NCBI RefSeq assembly: GCF_023101765.2 | Contig: NC_064214.1 | Location: forward strand, 5,524,001-5,588,000 | From: Spodoptera frugiperda | Lineage: Eukaryota > Arthropoda > Insecta > Lepidoptera > Noctuidae | DNA: 64,000 nucleotides | Reading direction: 5' to 3' | In this document: one piece after another, positions 39,101-52,500 of the stretch | Layout of the letters: the number at the start of each line of letters is the position of its first letter | How positions within the stretch are numbered: position 1 is the first letter of the stretch | The notes under the pieces: generated by a model | What the model was told of the DNA's origin: nothing | The model's input: the letters and a program-made list of their open reading frames with translations, nothing else | Database searches by the model: none | Program-made: the position numbers and the translations under genes

Positions 39101-42100
39101 TGAACTGCAGAGTACAGATCATACAGTTTTGTTTTCACTAACATAGACAATCGAACTCCCAACGAAGCAATCACGTGTGCCCAACAGCCTTTACAAAACC
39201 ATGATTATCCATTATCTAGATCCAATTTAAAAAATCGAGACATTAAATATCAATACGTACTCACCTACTCGATAACCAGATATATGTACAGGTACAGTAA
39301 AACAAATGCAGCCTACATAAATGTGCAGTAAAAGTATTCGTATCGAATGCAGGCGCAGGACGTTGTCGTTGACACCCGTGCAGCCGTGCAGCCGTGCACC
39401 GGCCGCATGTTTGCCCGTCCAAGGATTTCCAGCAGGCCAGTCAACCCAACCCGTTAATTATGTCGCTATTATTATCCCTGTTTGGGTCTCAGTCACTATT
39501 AATAAACCGTATTTACTGTTATTTAGGCCCGTTTTATAATTATAAAAGGTTTAATTCAAGTTCAAGCCATTCATGGTGAATCTTTCACATTGTTTCGGTC
39601 TAGTTTTTTGTTTAAAGCGGCTAGGACAGGTTGAATTCGATTTAAATAGCAGTGAACTTGTTAAACATTGTCTTGAATTCGCAGGTATAAAGTAAGAATA
39701 AAATAAATAATCGGTAAACACAATACAAAAAAAATGTATAGCAAGTTGGGTTTGCCTTTAACTGATGTGTGTGTACTGTGTACAACCACATTACAGGTTG
39801 ATTTTCTTCATATTGGGACTATACTGTAATTCTATACTTTCTGTCGCCTATTTAATCATAACAACCAAAGCATGGATGGACTAAAATCATTAATATACTC
39901 GTGCATAGTAACGCTATGGTGGAAGCAGGGGTGTGACCGGAGTCCTCGACCCCGTTACAACCCTCCGTGACCCCATACAACGACCAGGGCACCATGAAAC
40001 GAGAGTAATACAATTAAACACCTACAGTACTAAGCGACTACCTGTATCTTCCGATAGTACGCCTACTAAGCGGCCCGTGTCACCTACATCTATTTTGTAT
40101 ATGTTAGGAGGTATAGGGAAACTCAATGAGTTATAGTTAATCATTTTCCAATGAAAAATTATAAAAATATGATTCCAATGTCTAGAGAAATCTTTCCCAT
40201 TCGTATAACATAGAAGGTAGCACCTAAACAAAATTATATGCTTTATAATGGTTCGTTGTACTGAGAGTCGAGACTACATAATAAAAAAAACATCTGTTTC
40301 CGTATTTCACTTACAATAATTCGATCCGTTACGAACCTACCAACTTGCGTACTTTCCCTGTTTAATTCATGTAATAGCAGCCCTCCAACCCTCCCTTATC
40401 AAATCAAATACAATTAACAGTATCATAAAATTCCCATTAAGTTATTGATCGATAAAATCCGAATGCCGAAAACAATATTGTCTCCACTTCGTCATAAAGG
40501 GATAATACGCATATTAATGGGGGCATTAACCTAAATATATAAACGATAAATACATAAAAAAGGGGGAGGGAATACACAGGCAAAAGTTTATGGAAATGCA
40601 GGGACTCATGGTTTATGACTGCAGTATTCCCCATGACTTCACCTTGTGCTCACTGCTGTGTTCATAATCGTTCTCCAACAAATTGGCTAATTTGGCTAAC
40701 TTAACACTCCTGTTAAGTACCCTGTAATAAAAAATATTGTTTTTGTAGAAGGACTTCAGTTTCTGAGTAGTGTCCAGACAGACAAACTCTTCAAGAAAGG
40801 CTCGACATTATTTATATTGAATTATGTATGTTGCCATTTATCCGTAACCGATTCATAAATTCTGGTTTAAAATTAGGAGCAGTGTTAAAAATGTGTAAAG
40901 ATGTAAAAAGGAGATATTACATTAATTATGTTGTTAATTAAATTATACCTACATGACATACAATGTAAAGGCACAACATTGTATACATGTACCCCATGTA
41001 GGTACCAACACAATCCAAAAATACTTAAACCGTAAGATACACATACATAAATTACCAGTTCGACCAGTCTCTCGAATCTCTTAATTTCTTAACTACATAC
41101 ATTATTTACTTTCAACTTAGCAACTGTCGTTTGACCTCCAGAATCTGTAATCATTGTTTCTGCGACAGTAAACAAAAGCCGACTCGAAAGCTACAAAACA
41201 AATGATGTGTAATCGACAAATAACTTAAAATACGTACCTACTTCTCAAAAATAACTCAACATACAAGCGAAATGTAGCTACTTATTGAAAAAGTACCGCG
41301 AAACTCACTGTTTCTTATATCCCATGGTGGTTCACTTAAACTTCAATCTCTTTCGCCGTCCTAGTCTCCTAGTACCGAGGGTGCACGCCATGGGGGAACA
41401 TGACCTAGTTTCAGCGAGGGTGCTTCTCAAACGGTGTTTACCATCGATCCATGGGAAAACGGATGGGAAAATTCTATGTAGGTGAAATTGACAAAATTAA
41501 ATTTATTTCTTAGAAACACATTACACAACATTTGATACGATTATGGAAAGGTGTGGACGTTTGACATTTAAGAAAATGTGAAAGTAAAATATAACTGTAG
41601 TTATGAATTTCATCATAAAGAGAATATCATAAGAAATAAGTACACACGCAAAGCTCACGATAAGCTGTCAATAATTGGAGTAGGTAACCTTTCTCTTTTC
41701 CATTGTCCTGAGTATTGATATTCTTTAGCTAATTGCAGCAAAGTGCAGCAGGTGGTCGAACAAAAGTTAGTACAACCGCCACATAATAATGCGGCTGGAC
41801 AACTTGGCATAAACACGTATACGTACGTTCTTGTCAGAGTTATTGCGCGGTGCATAGGTCGTAGACCCTACTGACTCACGTTCGAACAGAGGCTTAATAT
41901 ACTTCTAGAATTATCTTGTAAATAATACGAGCAGCTTGAGGAAGGTGCGAGGCTTGGTTTTCCTGTAGATATTAATCATCCACATTTTTGAAGTAGTTAG
42001 TAATTTGCACGAAGGAACTTCTAATAGAAACCGTGTATTATGTACCTATTAAAACATAACGTAACATCCCACCAGGTTATTTCTAACAGGGACCGATAAA

Positions 42101-42569
42101 AGTATACCTACTAGTAAAGCTCTTGCAGTTCTTGACCCTACTTTAATCAATTATGACATCACCTGTTCTAATAAGAGACAATTTCAGAGTAGGTAACCTG
42201 TCTTATCAACCATGTTGTACCTACCTATGTAGTTCTAGTTACTACTTCGGACGTGCTGAAAGTATTTACCGAAAGTAAAGTTAATTAAACAATAATTCAT
42301 AGACCATTCGTTACACCATAGATGTAGTCAACTACTTGATCCTATAGAATAGATAAATCCAAAGTCCCAGTAGTATGCGCGCTCTACATACAAAACTCAC
42401 AATGAACTTTTTATAAAACTCAAATAAGACGACATGGTAACAATAGGCGGTGATATCCACGTGGGTCGTGGCAAAGGTACAAACCTTTCAATCTGAGCAG
42501 CTGGCGTCATCCTTATTATCCTAGACAGCGCCTTAAGGAATCCTTGTCGTGCCAGTCAACGGCAACAAA

Positions 42570-42860
42570 GCCTTTATCCACACACATGCGCCGTCAGCTG
42601 CCGGGACAGCTTGCGCCATAAAAAATAGGCCAATAACTCCGATGGCGAAAAAAAACTCAAAGAAATGTTAAAGATGGCGGCAGGTGCGGTGTCAGCTGCG
42701 CGCACGCACCTTTGTAATAATTGCATTGCGCCCGCGCGTTCGTTTTGTTTACCTCGCCGCGCCACATCAGTTTTGTATCGTTTTGTGTCGGCCGCGTTCG
42801 CGTGTGATCCTGGATTTAAATTAAATATAAGGAGCGATAAAATATCGGCGCGTACCTACC
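42570..42860. promoter_or_regulatory. CpG-rich promoter-like block
   Basis: Contains AAAGATGGCGGCAGG (a YY1-like ATGGCGGC core) near 42670, several CGCG-rich runs and ACATCAGTTTTG with an insect-type initiator core (TCAGTT) near 42768. The frames across it lack domains. It could be the start of an unannotated transcript. Confidence 0.3.
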
Positions 42861-43810
42861 TCCGCTGTTAAGTTATGATTGTTATAAGTTATGGTCATGT
42901 TTAACGTCTCTGTATATTAGCTGATAGGCGATAGGAGACAGCTGTCGTATGTTATTAAGTGGGTACTTTGAGCAGTTGCTGTAGTACTCTAGTAATGCTT
43001 ACCTTCTTATAAGCAGCTGCTAATTAGAAAAATAGAAACAAACAACAAAGCAAACAGCTGTATTTGTCTAATACTAAATAAATAATGGACGTCGCGTGTA
43101 TCGCGGGTTCGATTCGATTAATTGTTGTTCCAGATCTGGGTAGTACGAGAATACTAGATTTGGGGCACGTTTTACTTAAACAACAATTATTACGACTTGA
43201 ATCGTCAGAAAAATAAATGTAGGATGCAGAACGTAGCGTGTTCAGCTATCTTTGAACCCTTCATTCAAGTCACACATGAATAGAATAGTACCGTTACTGT
43301 TCAGACACAAATATCATCCCTTCCCTAATTACATTAAGGTATACCTTCTGCTGTCTATCAACTAAATTAAATGAGCCATAGTAACAGTTGTTACTTTGTT
43401 ACGCAACGGTACCGTCACGCCAGTAACCACTAAAGACTGAACAGGGGTGCTCTTACTTGCACCAAATATATGCATTAATCATTCGTTTGTGTTTTTAATA
43501 TTATTAAGTTTCATATAAACAGAACTACCCAATGAGGTTGATGTATAATATCATTGGAACTACCCGGGTATGTTTCAGATGTGCCACTAGGAAAGCAGAA
43601 CCAAATAAGTAATCGATTATAAAAATTATAATTCATTACCTAATCGATTCAGTTACCTATATCCGCACTATAAAGTGAGATATTAACTTTGGTATAATCG
43701 CTACACTGTACTGTATTTACTTTTACGCATTAACACAACTCAAAGAAAACCGGGAGAAGTTCAAGATTGACACTACTACCTTGTTTAAGTCAGATGTCTC
43801 TATCTATACA

Positions 43811-43971
43811 CCCCGGAGCTGCGGACTGCCTAGCGGGTTACCGGGGCTACTGCTCAAAAATCAGGAGTAGGTACAAACGGGTTGGTTTTTAGTCAGTAAC
43901 GAGTCTGACACTCCTTCCCGCCTCACCCAAAGCAGGAGAAGTCATTGGATGATTTTCCCCCTCAAATCAAA
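43811..43971 (+). mobile_element. Short retroposon sharing the LINE tail, copy 4
   Basis: Starts CCCCGGAGCTGCGGACTGCC, carries the LINE-tail sequence with substitutions and ends in an A-rich segment. ATCTATACA (43802-43810) and ATCCATACA (43972-43980) flank it as a duplication with one mismatch. The 5' end is within two bases of copies 2 and 3. Confidence 0.78.
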
Positions 43972-44940
43972 ATCCATACATATACTACTTTGCCCTCTTT
44001 GAGCAAGCACCTTCAAGCTTGTTGTTGCATAAATATATGGCAGCAGACTGCAATAAAGATGTTTACACTAATAAATAGCATTATTACACTCCCTGCAGAG
44101 ATGAGAATGCCAACCTTTTGTAAGTGTGCCCTACCTACCTACATCTACTTAGTAGCAACTCTGAAGCAAGAAGTATCGCATATCATTTTTAAAAGTGAGT
44201 GCACTTAAAAATTGCTCGTGGTTTTATTAATAACTAGCTTTTGCCCGCGACTTCGTTCGCGTGGAATAGTGGCTTCCGGCAAATTTTTGGTTTTAACCAC
44301 ATAGTTCCCGATCTCGCGGGATCTCTTCAAAAATGAGATGTGGAAGATATTCCAGGGAACTCTTCAAAAATCAACATAATGAGCTCTGCGTTTGAATTTA
44401 ATAGATGTATACTCACTTAGGGCATTGAAAAAATAGTTTAAAAACGGACTTAAACTAACTTAAAACTAAAGAAAGCTACGAATTACGAATTTATAACAAT
44501 TAAAAAAGAAACTATATTACAACCTATCCTCTATGCTATAATAACCAAGCTTAAACTAAATAATTTAAAAGAAACGACTTAAATCTAATCTAATTAATTT
44601 ATAAATTAGACTTACAATTTTATTAAAAAACTAACTACAGTAACTACTAATAATCGATATCAAACTAAACCTACGTTAAATAGTTTAACCAAAAAACCAG
44701 GAAAACCCAACAAATAAACTTATTAATTGACAATTGACAAATACAACGAAACCAATTTAGAATATACGAAACAGCAGGACCACTACAGACAAATAATCAT
44801 ACGACTGATAATACACTTTTTCTACGATAGTACCGAAGCGCTCGGCCGATACCCAACCAAATGAATGTAACGAAACCATAGCGCGATCTATTTCGATCCC
44901 AACGCCATCTATCGAGGATAAAGACAACTTGGATTATTTA

Positions 44941-45239
44941 TTTATACTCCGTTCGGGCATTTTCTTTGTACTAAAAGTTTAATTATATTGATATTATTTT
45001 TTTCATACCTTTTTACTATTTATTTACTTTTTTCGATGAATTAAAACAATAACATGAACCGAAGTCGTGTAACGATCGACATAGAATTATCTATACTCCG
45101 TTAGAGCATTTTCTTTGTACTAAATGTTTTATTATATTGATATTTTTTTTTCATACCTTTTTACTATTTATTTACTTTTTTCGATGAATTAAAACAATAA
45201 CATGAACCGAAGTCGTGTAACGATCGACATAGAATTATT
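44941..45239 (+). repeat. Two-copy 149-bp tandem duplication
   Basis: The block from TATACTCCGTT to CGACATAGAATTAT occurs at 44943-45090 and again at 45092-45239 with a handful of differences (for example CGGGCATT against AGAGCATT and small changes in T runs). The period is 149 bp. Confidence 0.85.
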
Positions 45240-45534
45240 TATAAATAATTTATTTCTTATTTTTATTTTTTGATTTTTGAAATAAAAATATATCTATGTC
45301 CTTTCTAAGGTTCTAAACTATATCTGTACCAAATTTCAACCAAATCCGTCAAATAGTTGCGGAGATTAATGGTATAAGCATAGAATGTTCGACGTGATTC
45401 TTTAATTTGACATAACTTTTTTATTTATGAACCGATTGACATGAAACAAACACTAAATGTAAATTTAAGCATCCCACAATATATTCGTGAAAACCGCATC
45501 CAACTCGGATCAGCCGTTTCTGAGATTAGCGCGC

Positions 45535-45582
45535 ACAGACGAACAGACAAACAGACAAACAGACAAACAGACAAACAGACAA
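45535..45582 (+). repeat. (ACAGACAA)n microsatellite
   Basis: About five to six units of ACAGACAA or its rotations followed by an A run. It lies near the 3' end of the family F repeat, where such runs are common. Confidence 0.9.
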
Positions 45583-45711
45583 AAAAAAAGTTAATTACAT
45601 TTTTGGGTTCGACATCGACATAACAATAACCCCTGCTATTTTTTTTATTTTTATTTTCAATGTACAGACAGCACTTTTCTACGATTTTATTATATGTATA
45701 GATGTATAGAT

Positions 45712-48700
45712 TACGTTGAAAAGTGCACTGAGCACTAAACGCCATGATGGTTTATTTATCCTATTAAACGTACCTACAAGAAGTTTCTTTGTTATACAGG
45801 ATTGGTCAACATAGTTTAGTTGTACCAACACTTTATTACCCCACCAATATTTTAATCAAATTATGATAAAACGCTATAATTTACTTTAGACATAAATCTA
45901 CGTGCTACTTCTTAATAACCTTCACCTGTTTGTTATAAAAAAAAGACTTAAGACACTAAATAGTTCGTCAAATTATTCAAATTGATGCACATAAGTAGGA
46001 CCTTTCTTACGTTTTTTTATTTCCCGTTTTCTAAAGGGTCAACTTGCACCCAATATAAATAAATCATCGGGGTTGTAGTGACCGCCCGAGCGGCGCCCGC
46101 GCACGTGTCGTCGCATCTGCTCTCCTGGTACATCTTTATAATTAACCTACCTGTGGTACCTTAACCCCTGCCGTCACACATAAAAGCGATTTAATTTAAT
46201 AGAATACACGTTCCGTTGATATTTGTTAACAAAAAAATAATAATGAAGTACATCCTTAAATTGTTTCTACTTATTTTTGTTTATGAAGTGCAATGAACTG
46301 CGAACATTTTGTAACAGGTCAAAAACTTCTTCGGGAACACCTGGCGCGAACAATGTTGAAGAGTGCAGGAATAAAATAACAACACACCACTCAATATACT
46401 TGCATTTATTTTCAAACTTTACATTAAAATTTTATGTTATTTAAACATTTACATTCCCTTAGTAATTTTAACGTTTTTACATGACTGCCTTTATACATTA
46501 TGTAACAAGTCGCCCATTCGATATGGAACTTTGTGCGACACTGTCTTGATTATTATCACTACAATAAATAGGTTCTTATAATTTTTCTGCTTTCGAATTC
46601 ATTTAATCTATAAATTTATTTATAAGTGAGAATTTATTATGCCAAAATGTATTATTTCTAAACTATGATTAATATAATAAATATTTCTTATAATAATCTT
46701 CTCAACAGATGCAGTCTTCTAAATGGTCACAAGACCAATGAGTGACTTGCCAGGAACCATTGCTATACTGTATGGTAAATACATGCTACTTTTACTCTGT
46801 TTCAATTAATTTAAACCATTTAAGGCAATCAATAGTAGCACGGGTGTATTTCATATTTATTAGTTACCACCTCTATTTTATTATCAGATAAAAATGTGTA
46901 AAAACTATTTATTTTATATTATATACTACATTTTAGAATACGAGACGCTGTATTAAACATAACACTGTATTGGACATTTCGATACAATATTTTATTAGAG
47001 TCGATAGTTTTCGAAATACATTAACGCTGGTATCAGTACGAGCGATCAACAATCCTAATGTGTTTCCCTCCGCACCTGTCTGTGTCTCGGTGACACCACC
47101 CTACAGACCGCGGCGCCGGCCGACCACTACAGCACAAAGTTCCATGTCAAATGAATTGCTTCCAACCGTAATTTACGTTAAACTGGCGTGTTCCAACCTA
47201 CCTACTAATAAATATGAGCCAGGTGAAAATACTTTATAGAAGTGCTGACATTTTTAACGATACTTCACCAAATAAGATGTTTAGATGTCACAAAGGTCCG
47301 ATCTCCCCTAACCCTTTGAATATTTAGGCCTATACTACGAATATGTGATGATTATACAAAAATACAATTTCAAATTTTATTTACCTTAAGTAGTTTATCA
47401 CTTAAGAGATCAGTCTTAAGATCCGGTTGTCCCTGGATCTAAAATTTGAAATGCATATTTTGAGACACATGAATCACCAAGATCCTATAAGCGTGTTAAT
47501 AAAATGATTTCTACCTTATTCTTAGGAGTAATATTTAGGCGAGTAATAACTAAATACATAATGTTATATAGAGCTATCGTCTCGTACCTAGAGGCAATAG
47601 AAGCGCCAGTAGCAGTAAGGTCGGGTGGGCTTGGTGACACATCTGTCCAATCAACACTAGTAAGTAACCTATGTATGTTGTATAGGAACATTGGATTTTT
47701 GATAACAGCTATTACAGAAATGTTGTTTGAGAGCTGTTGTTACTTACATCCGTAATGTAGTGCGAGGCCACGGCCGCGGGGTGGCGGTGGAGCCCGTGGC
47801 CTGCAGTGTACCAACACGCTCAATAATCTCCACTGAAGCCACACTTCACTGGGGATAGTCCACTACATTATGTTTAGAATATAATTATTCTTCGTTAGAC
47901 CTTCTCACTTTGCTACCATTGTGGAATTTTAAAATGATTGATCACTTCCAGGAATGTTCCTGCCACATGTGTATTACAAAAATAAGAAGATAGACACATC
48001 TAAATATTCTAAGATCACATTCACACTCCACATATTCGCCTTATCGTAATACATATAAGAAAAATTGAAAATTGAAAGAACACTATATTGATATAGTGAG
48101 TGTAATATGAATTGTTACATCAAACCAACTTGTATCGCTATACACTTGAGCAAACCACAACCAGAACACACAGTCACAAATGAAATATTACAATAGTAAA
48201 ATAATTTAATGTTCTCATACACTCACAGCCCCGATATATCTTATATTAGTAGTCTAGGACCCGGGGCCACATACAACGCAAGCACCCGTCACACACCGCG
48301 TGCCTACCACGGTAGTCTCGGCGCGGTGTTACTGCAATACCAACCAACCAATATATTACTTGCCCTACATCTAACATTGCATATACACTCACTAAATAAC
48401 ATCTAGTGAGTAATTTATCTTCTCCAAAATAAAGGATACTACTACAAAAAAGACTTTTTTTCAAAAAGCAAAAACTAATAAGTATTATTCTTTTAAACTT
48501 TCTCTATATACAAAAAATATTATTATGTGCTTAATCAATTCAAAGATTCTTGCATTGTCAACATTTAGGGAATATTCCTTTTACATATACAATACTTGGA
48601 CAACTAGATGATTAAAGTAATATGTAATATAGTAAAAGGTTCCCCTTATTTCAATAAAACCCAATTTAAAATCACTTCATTTGGCGAAATATATATTCAG

Positions 48701-49328
48701 CTATTTATCTGAGTATTAATATACTACAGCTTATAGCAAGGTTCTTAAACTTACATGCATATTTACAAAATTTACAAAAGAATAAAATGAATGCAATAAA
48801 GAAAATTGCGGGTGACAAACATTAACTGTTACTCATGAATTTTTGTACACAGTTGGGGATAAACTTCAAACAATAAATATCTGAGTTACAATATTTTTAC
48901 AGTGTACGTACACGCTGCTGTCTCTATCATAGGACATAGTGCTTGGCCTTACAAAGCAGGTGACATTTGACAATATTACCACTGTGTCGTTTTGTATGGA
49001 ACTTTTACACTACAATGCAAATACAAATTAAAGGCACACAACTCCGACTGATCCTTTATATGATGATCTAATCTAGAAGTAAGAACTTGAAGTAATGGTA
49101 TAACTATATATTTTATACATGATCTCGTACAATGGTCGTATTCATGTGACATTATGAAAAAATATTGTCAATTTGACATAAATAAAAAAATAAACGATTC
49201 AACTTACTATCCAACAATGTCGTATCACGGTCACATCACAACATAACACTTCACCAACACAACCATTGCCGAGGCGAACGTCACTGTCAAGCGCTAAAGT
49301 ACCAGGCGAGTAGATCGGGCGTGGAGCC
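45712..49328 (-). other. Non-coding; may include the 3' UTR of the RING ligase gene
   Basis: No coding exon is seen. On the minus strand an AATAAA signal (plus strand TTTATT at 46405-46410) is followed about 18 bp later by GTGGTGTGTTGTT, a good GU-rich downstream element, so the transcript could end near 46,390 with a ~2.9-kb 3' UTR. Other AATAAA strings in this AT-rich stretch are possible. It also holds a structured GC-rich element at 47753-47870 and CCTGGTAC sites at 46124 and 49299 (minus). Confidence 0.3.
47753..47870. other. Nested inverted repeats (structured DNA or RNA element)
   Basis: TAATGTAGTG (47753-47762) and CACTACATTA (47861-47870) are perfect complements. Inside, AGGCCACGG (47765-47773) pairs with CCGTGGCCT (47794-47802), and CAGTG (47804-47808) can pair with CACTG at 47831 or 47847. 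The interior is GC-rich while the flanks are AT-rich. It may be a small foldback element or a folded part of a transcript. Confidence 0.5.
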
Positions 49329-49576
49329 CTAGTCGAAGTCAATGTCCATGTTGTACTGGCGCTCCCGCTCCGTGGAGTTGAGCGAGGAGGACGAGTTGGA
49401 GCTGGTGGAGTTGGTGTTGGAGCGCGACGGCGGGGGCCACACCGCGCCCGTCGTCATCGAGGACGACGTCGACATGCTGCCCGACGAACTGCTGGAGTCG
49501 CCCAGCGCCGCCCAGCCCGCGCCGCCCGCCCCCGCGCGCCGCGGTAGTCGTCGCACTAGCAACTGTGTTAGAGACG
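49329..49576 (-). CDS. RNF126: RNF115/126-like, last coding exon
   Basis: Residues 284-365 and the TAG stop (49329-49331). It is Ser-, Thr- and Asn-rich and ends NMDIDFD. The acceptor is TTGCAG|CGT. GC content is high, which creates long shadow frames on both strands. Confidence 0.8.
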
Positions 49577-52500
49577 CTGCAAGCACACATCAAATTACAT
49601 CATCTAACTATAGTACAACGGTACTTGCTTAAAAATACAAACAGTAGAGGTAGACTTACGGTACTGATTGGCGGCGGTGTCGGCCGGGGTGGCGGGCGCG
49701 GGTGCTACGGGCGGAGCCCCGGGTGCAGCGGGCGCTATAGGCGGCGCGGCGTCTGGCGGCGCGTCAGGCTCCTCAGCCAGTAGCGAGCGTCGGCAGATGG
49801 GACACGTCGCGTGCAGCTGTAGCCACGGCGCGATACAGTTGGCGTGGAAGATGTGGTCGCACTCTAACCGAGATACTGTCTCACCTGCAATTGGAAACGG
49901 TCGGTAAACATTATAAATTGTTTCGGACCTTACCTTCTAAGTCTTAACCCCAAAGTGTATGGTAAAAGAAGTAATATCTCAAATATATCGTTTCAAATGT
50001 TTGGACGTCGCAATAATACACTTGCGATACAACATCGTACGTTAACTGTACCAATAGCGATAAGCTTACGACAAGGCATCGCACACTTCATCACTGTACA
50101 CTTACGATAACAACAGAAACGACACGACATCGTGTGTAAAGAACCTAAACCTATAAATGACAATTAATTATTAATTAGTGTACAATAAAACTGACCAGAC
50201 TGAAAATTCTCCCAGCAGACAGAACACGAGGTGTTGGCGGCGACTTGTTCCTCGGTGACTACGACGGACGGTAGCGCCGCTATCTGCTCCCGCGGTAAAG
50301 GTGGCGGGCCCGCGTTTTCTAGCTGACCTAGCAATTGTGTCACTACTGCGTCCAGACCTGGAAACACACGTATTTATATTAAAATCAACTTCTCAATATA
50401 CATTATTCAGTAGGTAAAAAAATGGTAAACATGCCGTAAGAAGTTTCAATAAAGAAATGTTCAGTTACCTTCACCGCCAAACACGTAGTCCCCGGGCGCT
50501 CCGACGAGCACGAAGGGCGCTCCCGCCGTCACGGCCCCGGTAGCCGGCCGAGCGCCACCTATCATCCACACCAACTGTTCCATAAGTGTCTCCCTTCGCC
50601 CTGCACCTCTACTGTAACATAAATGTATTACATATAGATCACCGTACTAGACTGTAGTCAAACGTGTGAGATCTGTAATAGAAAGCAGTCAGCTATTCGT
50701 GTTGTATAATGTTACCTCATCCATCAGGGAATATGGCGTACACAATAACTAATAGACTTTCCCGAGGTATGTCCCACACCCCGAGAGTTATTCACGAAGA
50801 CGGTGGCCCTCGGATTGCTTCCTCTTTCCACATTCCACCCCAGCAATAGTTCGGCGAACGAACTACAATAAATAACCAATTCATTGTATTTCGTCTTCGG
50901 TAACTGGGCTAACGATTTTAACCCCTAAAATATGACCCTGAGTCGGAATCATCGTGCGTACGCACTGCCCAAGGTCAATTTATACGGTTTATTTCCCGCC
51001 GTGGAGTTGTAATTACAGTTTGACCTTGAATTGGAAGTATCTTCGGACATCGAAAGGAACGTTTATAGTTCATATGTTATTTGGATAAATTGTTTAATTT
51101 TGTTTTATTACTCACCGTAACCGACCGCCGGACATTAGGAATGCGAGATCGTTCAACATTGGAGGGGTGCCCTGAAATAGAGAATAACTTAATATCAAGA
51201 TAAATAATATACCTAATCAGTGTTACTAAATTAGTGTGCATGGAGGTAGGTTTTATGTCCAACTCATTCATTTTAGCTTCATTTCATCCTACGGATTGCT
51301 TATTGTAAAATAAATGCATTACTGGAATGTTAGTTGAATGATTGAAAGGGAATGGATCACAAGTATAACTGAAAAAAGTGACCCAGTGATCAGACTATGT
51401 AGGTACCTATGAATAAATTTCAAATAATCAGTTCTTTACAATAAGAACAAAATAACAACTGACATACAGTTGAAATGCAATAAGTAAATATCTGGATGAT
51501 GCCTCAAAGAGTTTATAAAGCTAAAAATGGTTCTGAAATCTCATGAGTCATCCAATTACGGCTATTAGTTAAATGATATTATTTCGACATATAGGGCAAA
51601 ATCATACGGATAGCGTGCCACGGTCGACTTAACAATGACAATGACGTCATGAAGGACATCGCAATACATGCATATGGTCACTACTTTACATACACTACAT
51701 AACAAGGAACATTGGTATCCATAATTTGAAATTATTGTGCAATCAATGTTATACAAAGCCTTACTAGAATACTAAGAAAAGTATTCATCATTAGATGTTA
51801 TTTTTTCTTATCACTACTCGTGAGTACAAAAAAAAAACATAAACAAACATCCAGAATCTAGAACATTCAAGACTGTTTCTTATCAGATTTGTAGAAGGTA
51901 ATAAGACTGATAGACGTTCTCAGTGTAATGAATGCGGATAATCGATCTAATCTATTTATATATCGAGCGCCCACGTGAAGTGCGATGTGGTACGGCGATC
52001 CGACAGTGGGAATATCAAAACATTTGTTATCATGACACATCGCCACGTCACGTGGTGGCAGAAATGTCGCCTCACGCGACCACACGCGATAACAACCACG
52101 TCAAATTAGAGCAGCCACATCCCGCGGGAGTCCTGACATACTTATTAGCGAGGCCGCGAACTTTTGCGACGTATAAAGTAAAATAATGAAAGTAATTTCA
52201 TAAACATGTCTGAACATGGCTCCCTTATCTTTGCCAGTAATGAGTATGACTGTTGTAATGTTTATTATTGTAATATACCTAACTAAGCTATCAGAAAACG
52301 TGATGTGGAAACAAAACTTGAAAAATAATGTTTACCAACATTTTAAAAAATATTGTTAGTTTTAAATTGTAGACTTAACAACTGGTATGAAATATAAACT
52401 ATTAGATTCTTTGAATGACTACAAAACTTACAATAATTTTAGCATTGGTCATTATGACAGAACAATTTATTTGATCTGATGTTTATCAGACAAAAATTAT

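Larger units (their letters stand above)
36864..43801. other. Non-coding interval
   Basis: Beyond the SINE at 38896-39100, the short repeat at 37664-37738 and the GC-rich block at 42570-42860 I see no features. CCTRGTAC motifs lie at 37573, 38663 (minus) and 41368. A tRNA-like remnant (GCGGGTTCGATTCGATT) lies near 43100. Short tandem CGTGCAGC units lie near 39378-39396. Confidence 0.4.
44234..45711 (+). mobile_element. Lepidopteran dispersed repeat (family F), long copy
   Basis: It starts CTAGCTTTTGCCCGCGACTT and ends with TATATGTATAGATGTATAGA, with AACTCGGATCAGCCGTTTCT near 45500; these end segments are very common in lepidopteran genomes from remembered repeats. Between them are about 1.4 kb without coding capacity. 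The parent class is not certain. It contains a 149-bp tandem duplication and an ACAGACAA microsatellite, both listed separately. Confidence 0.6.
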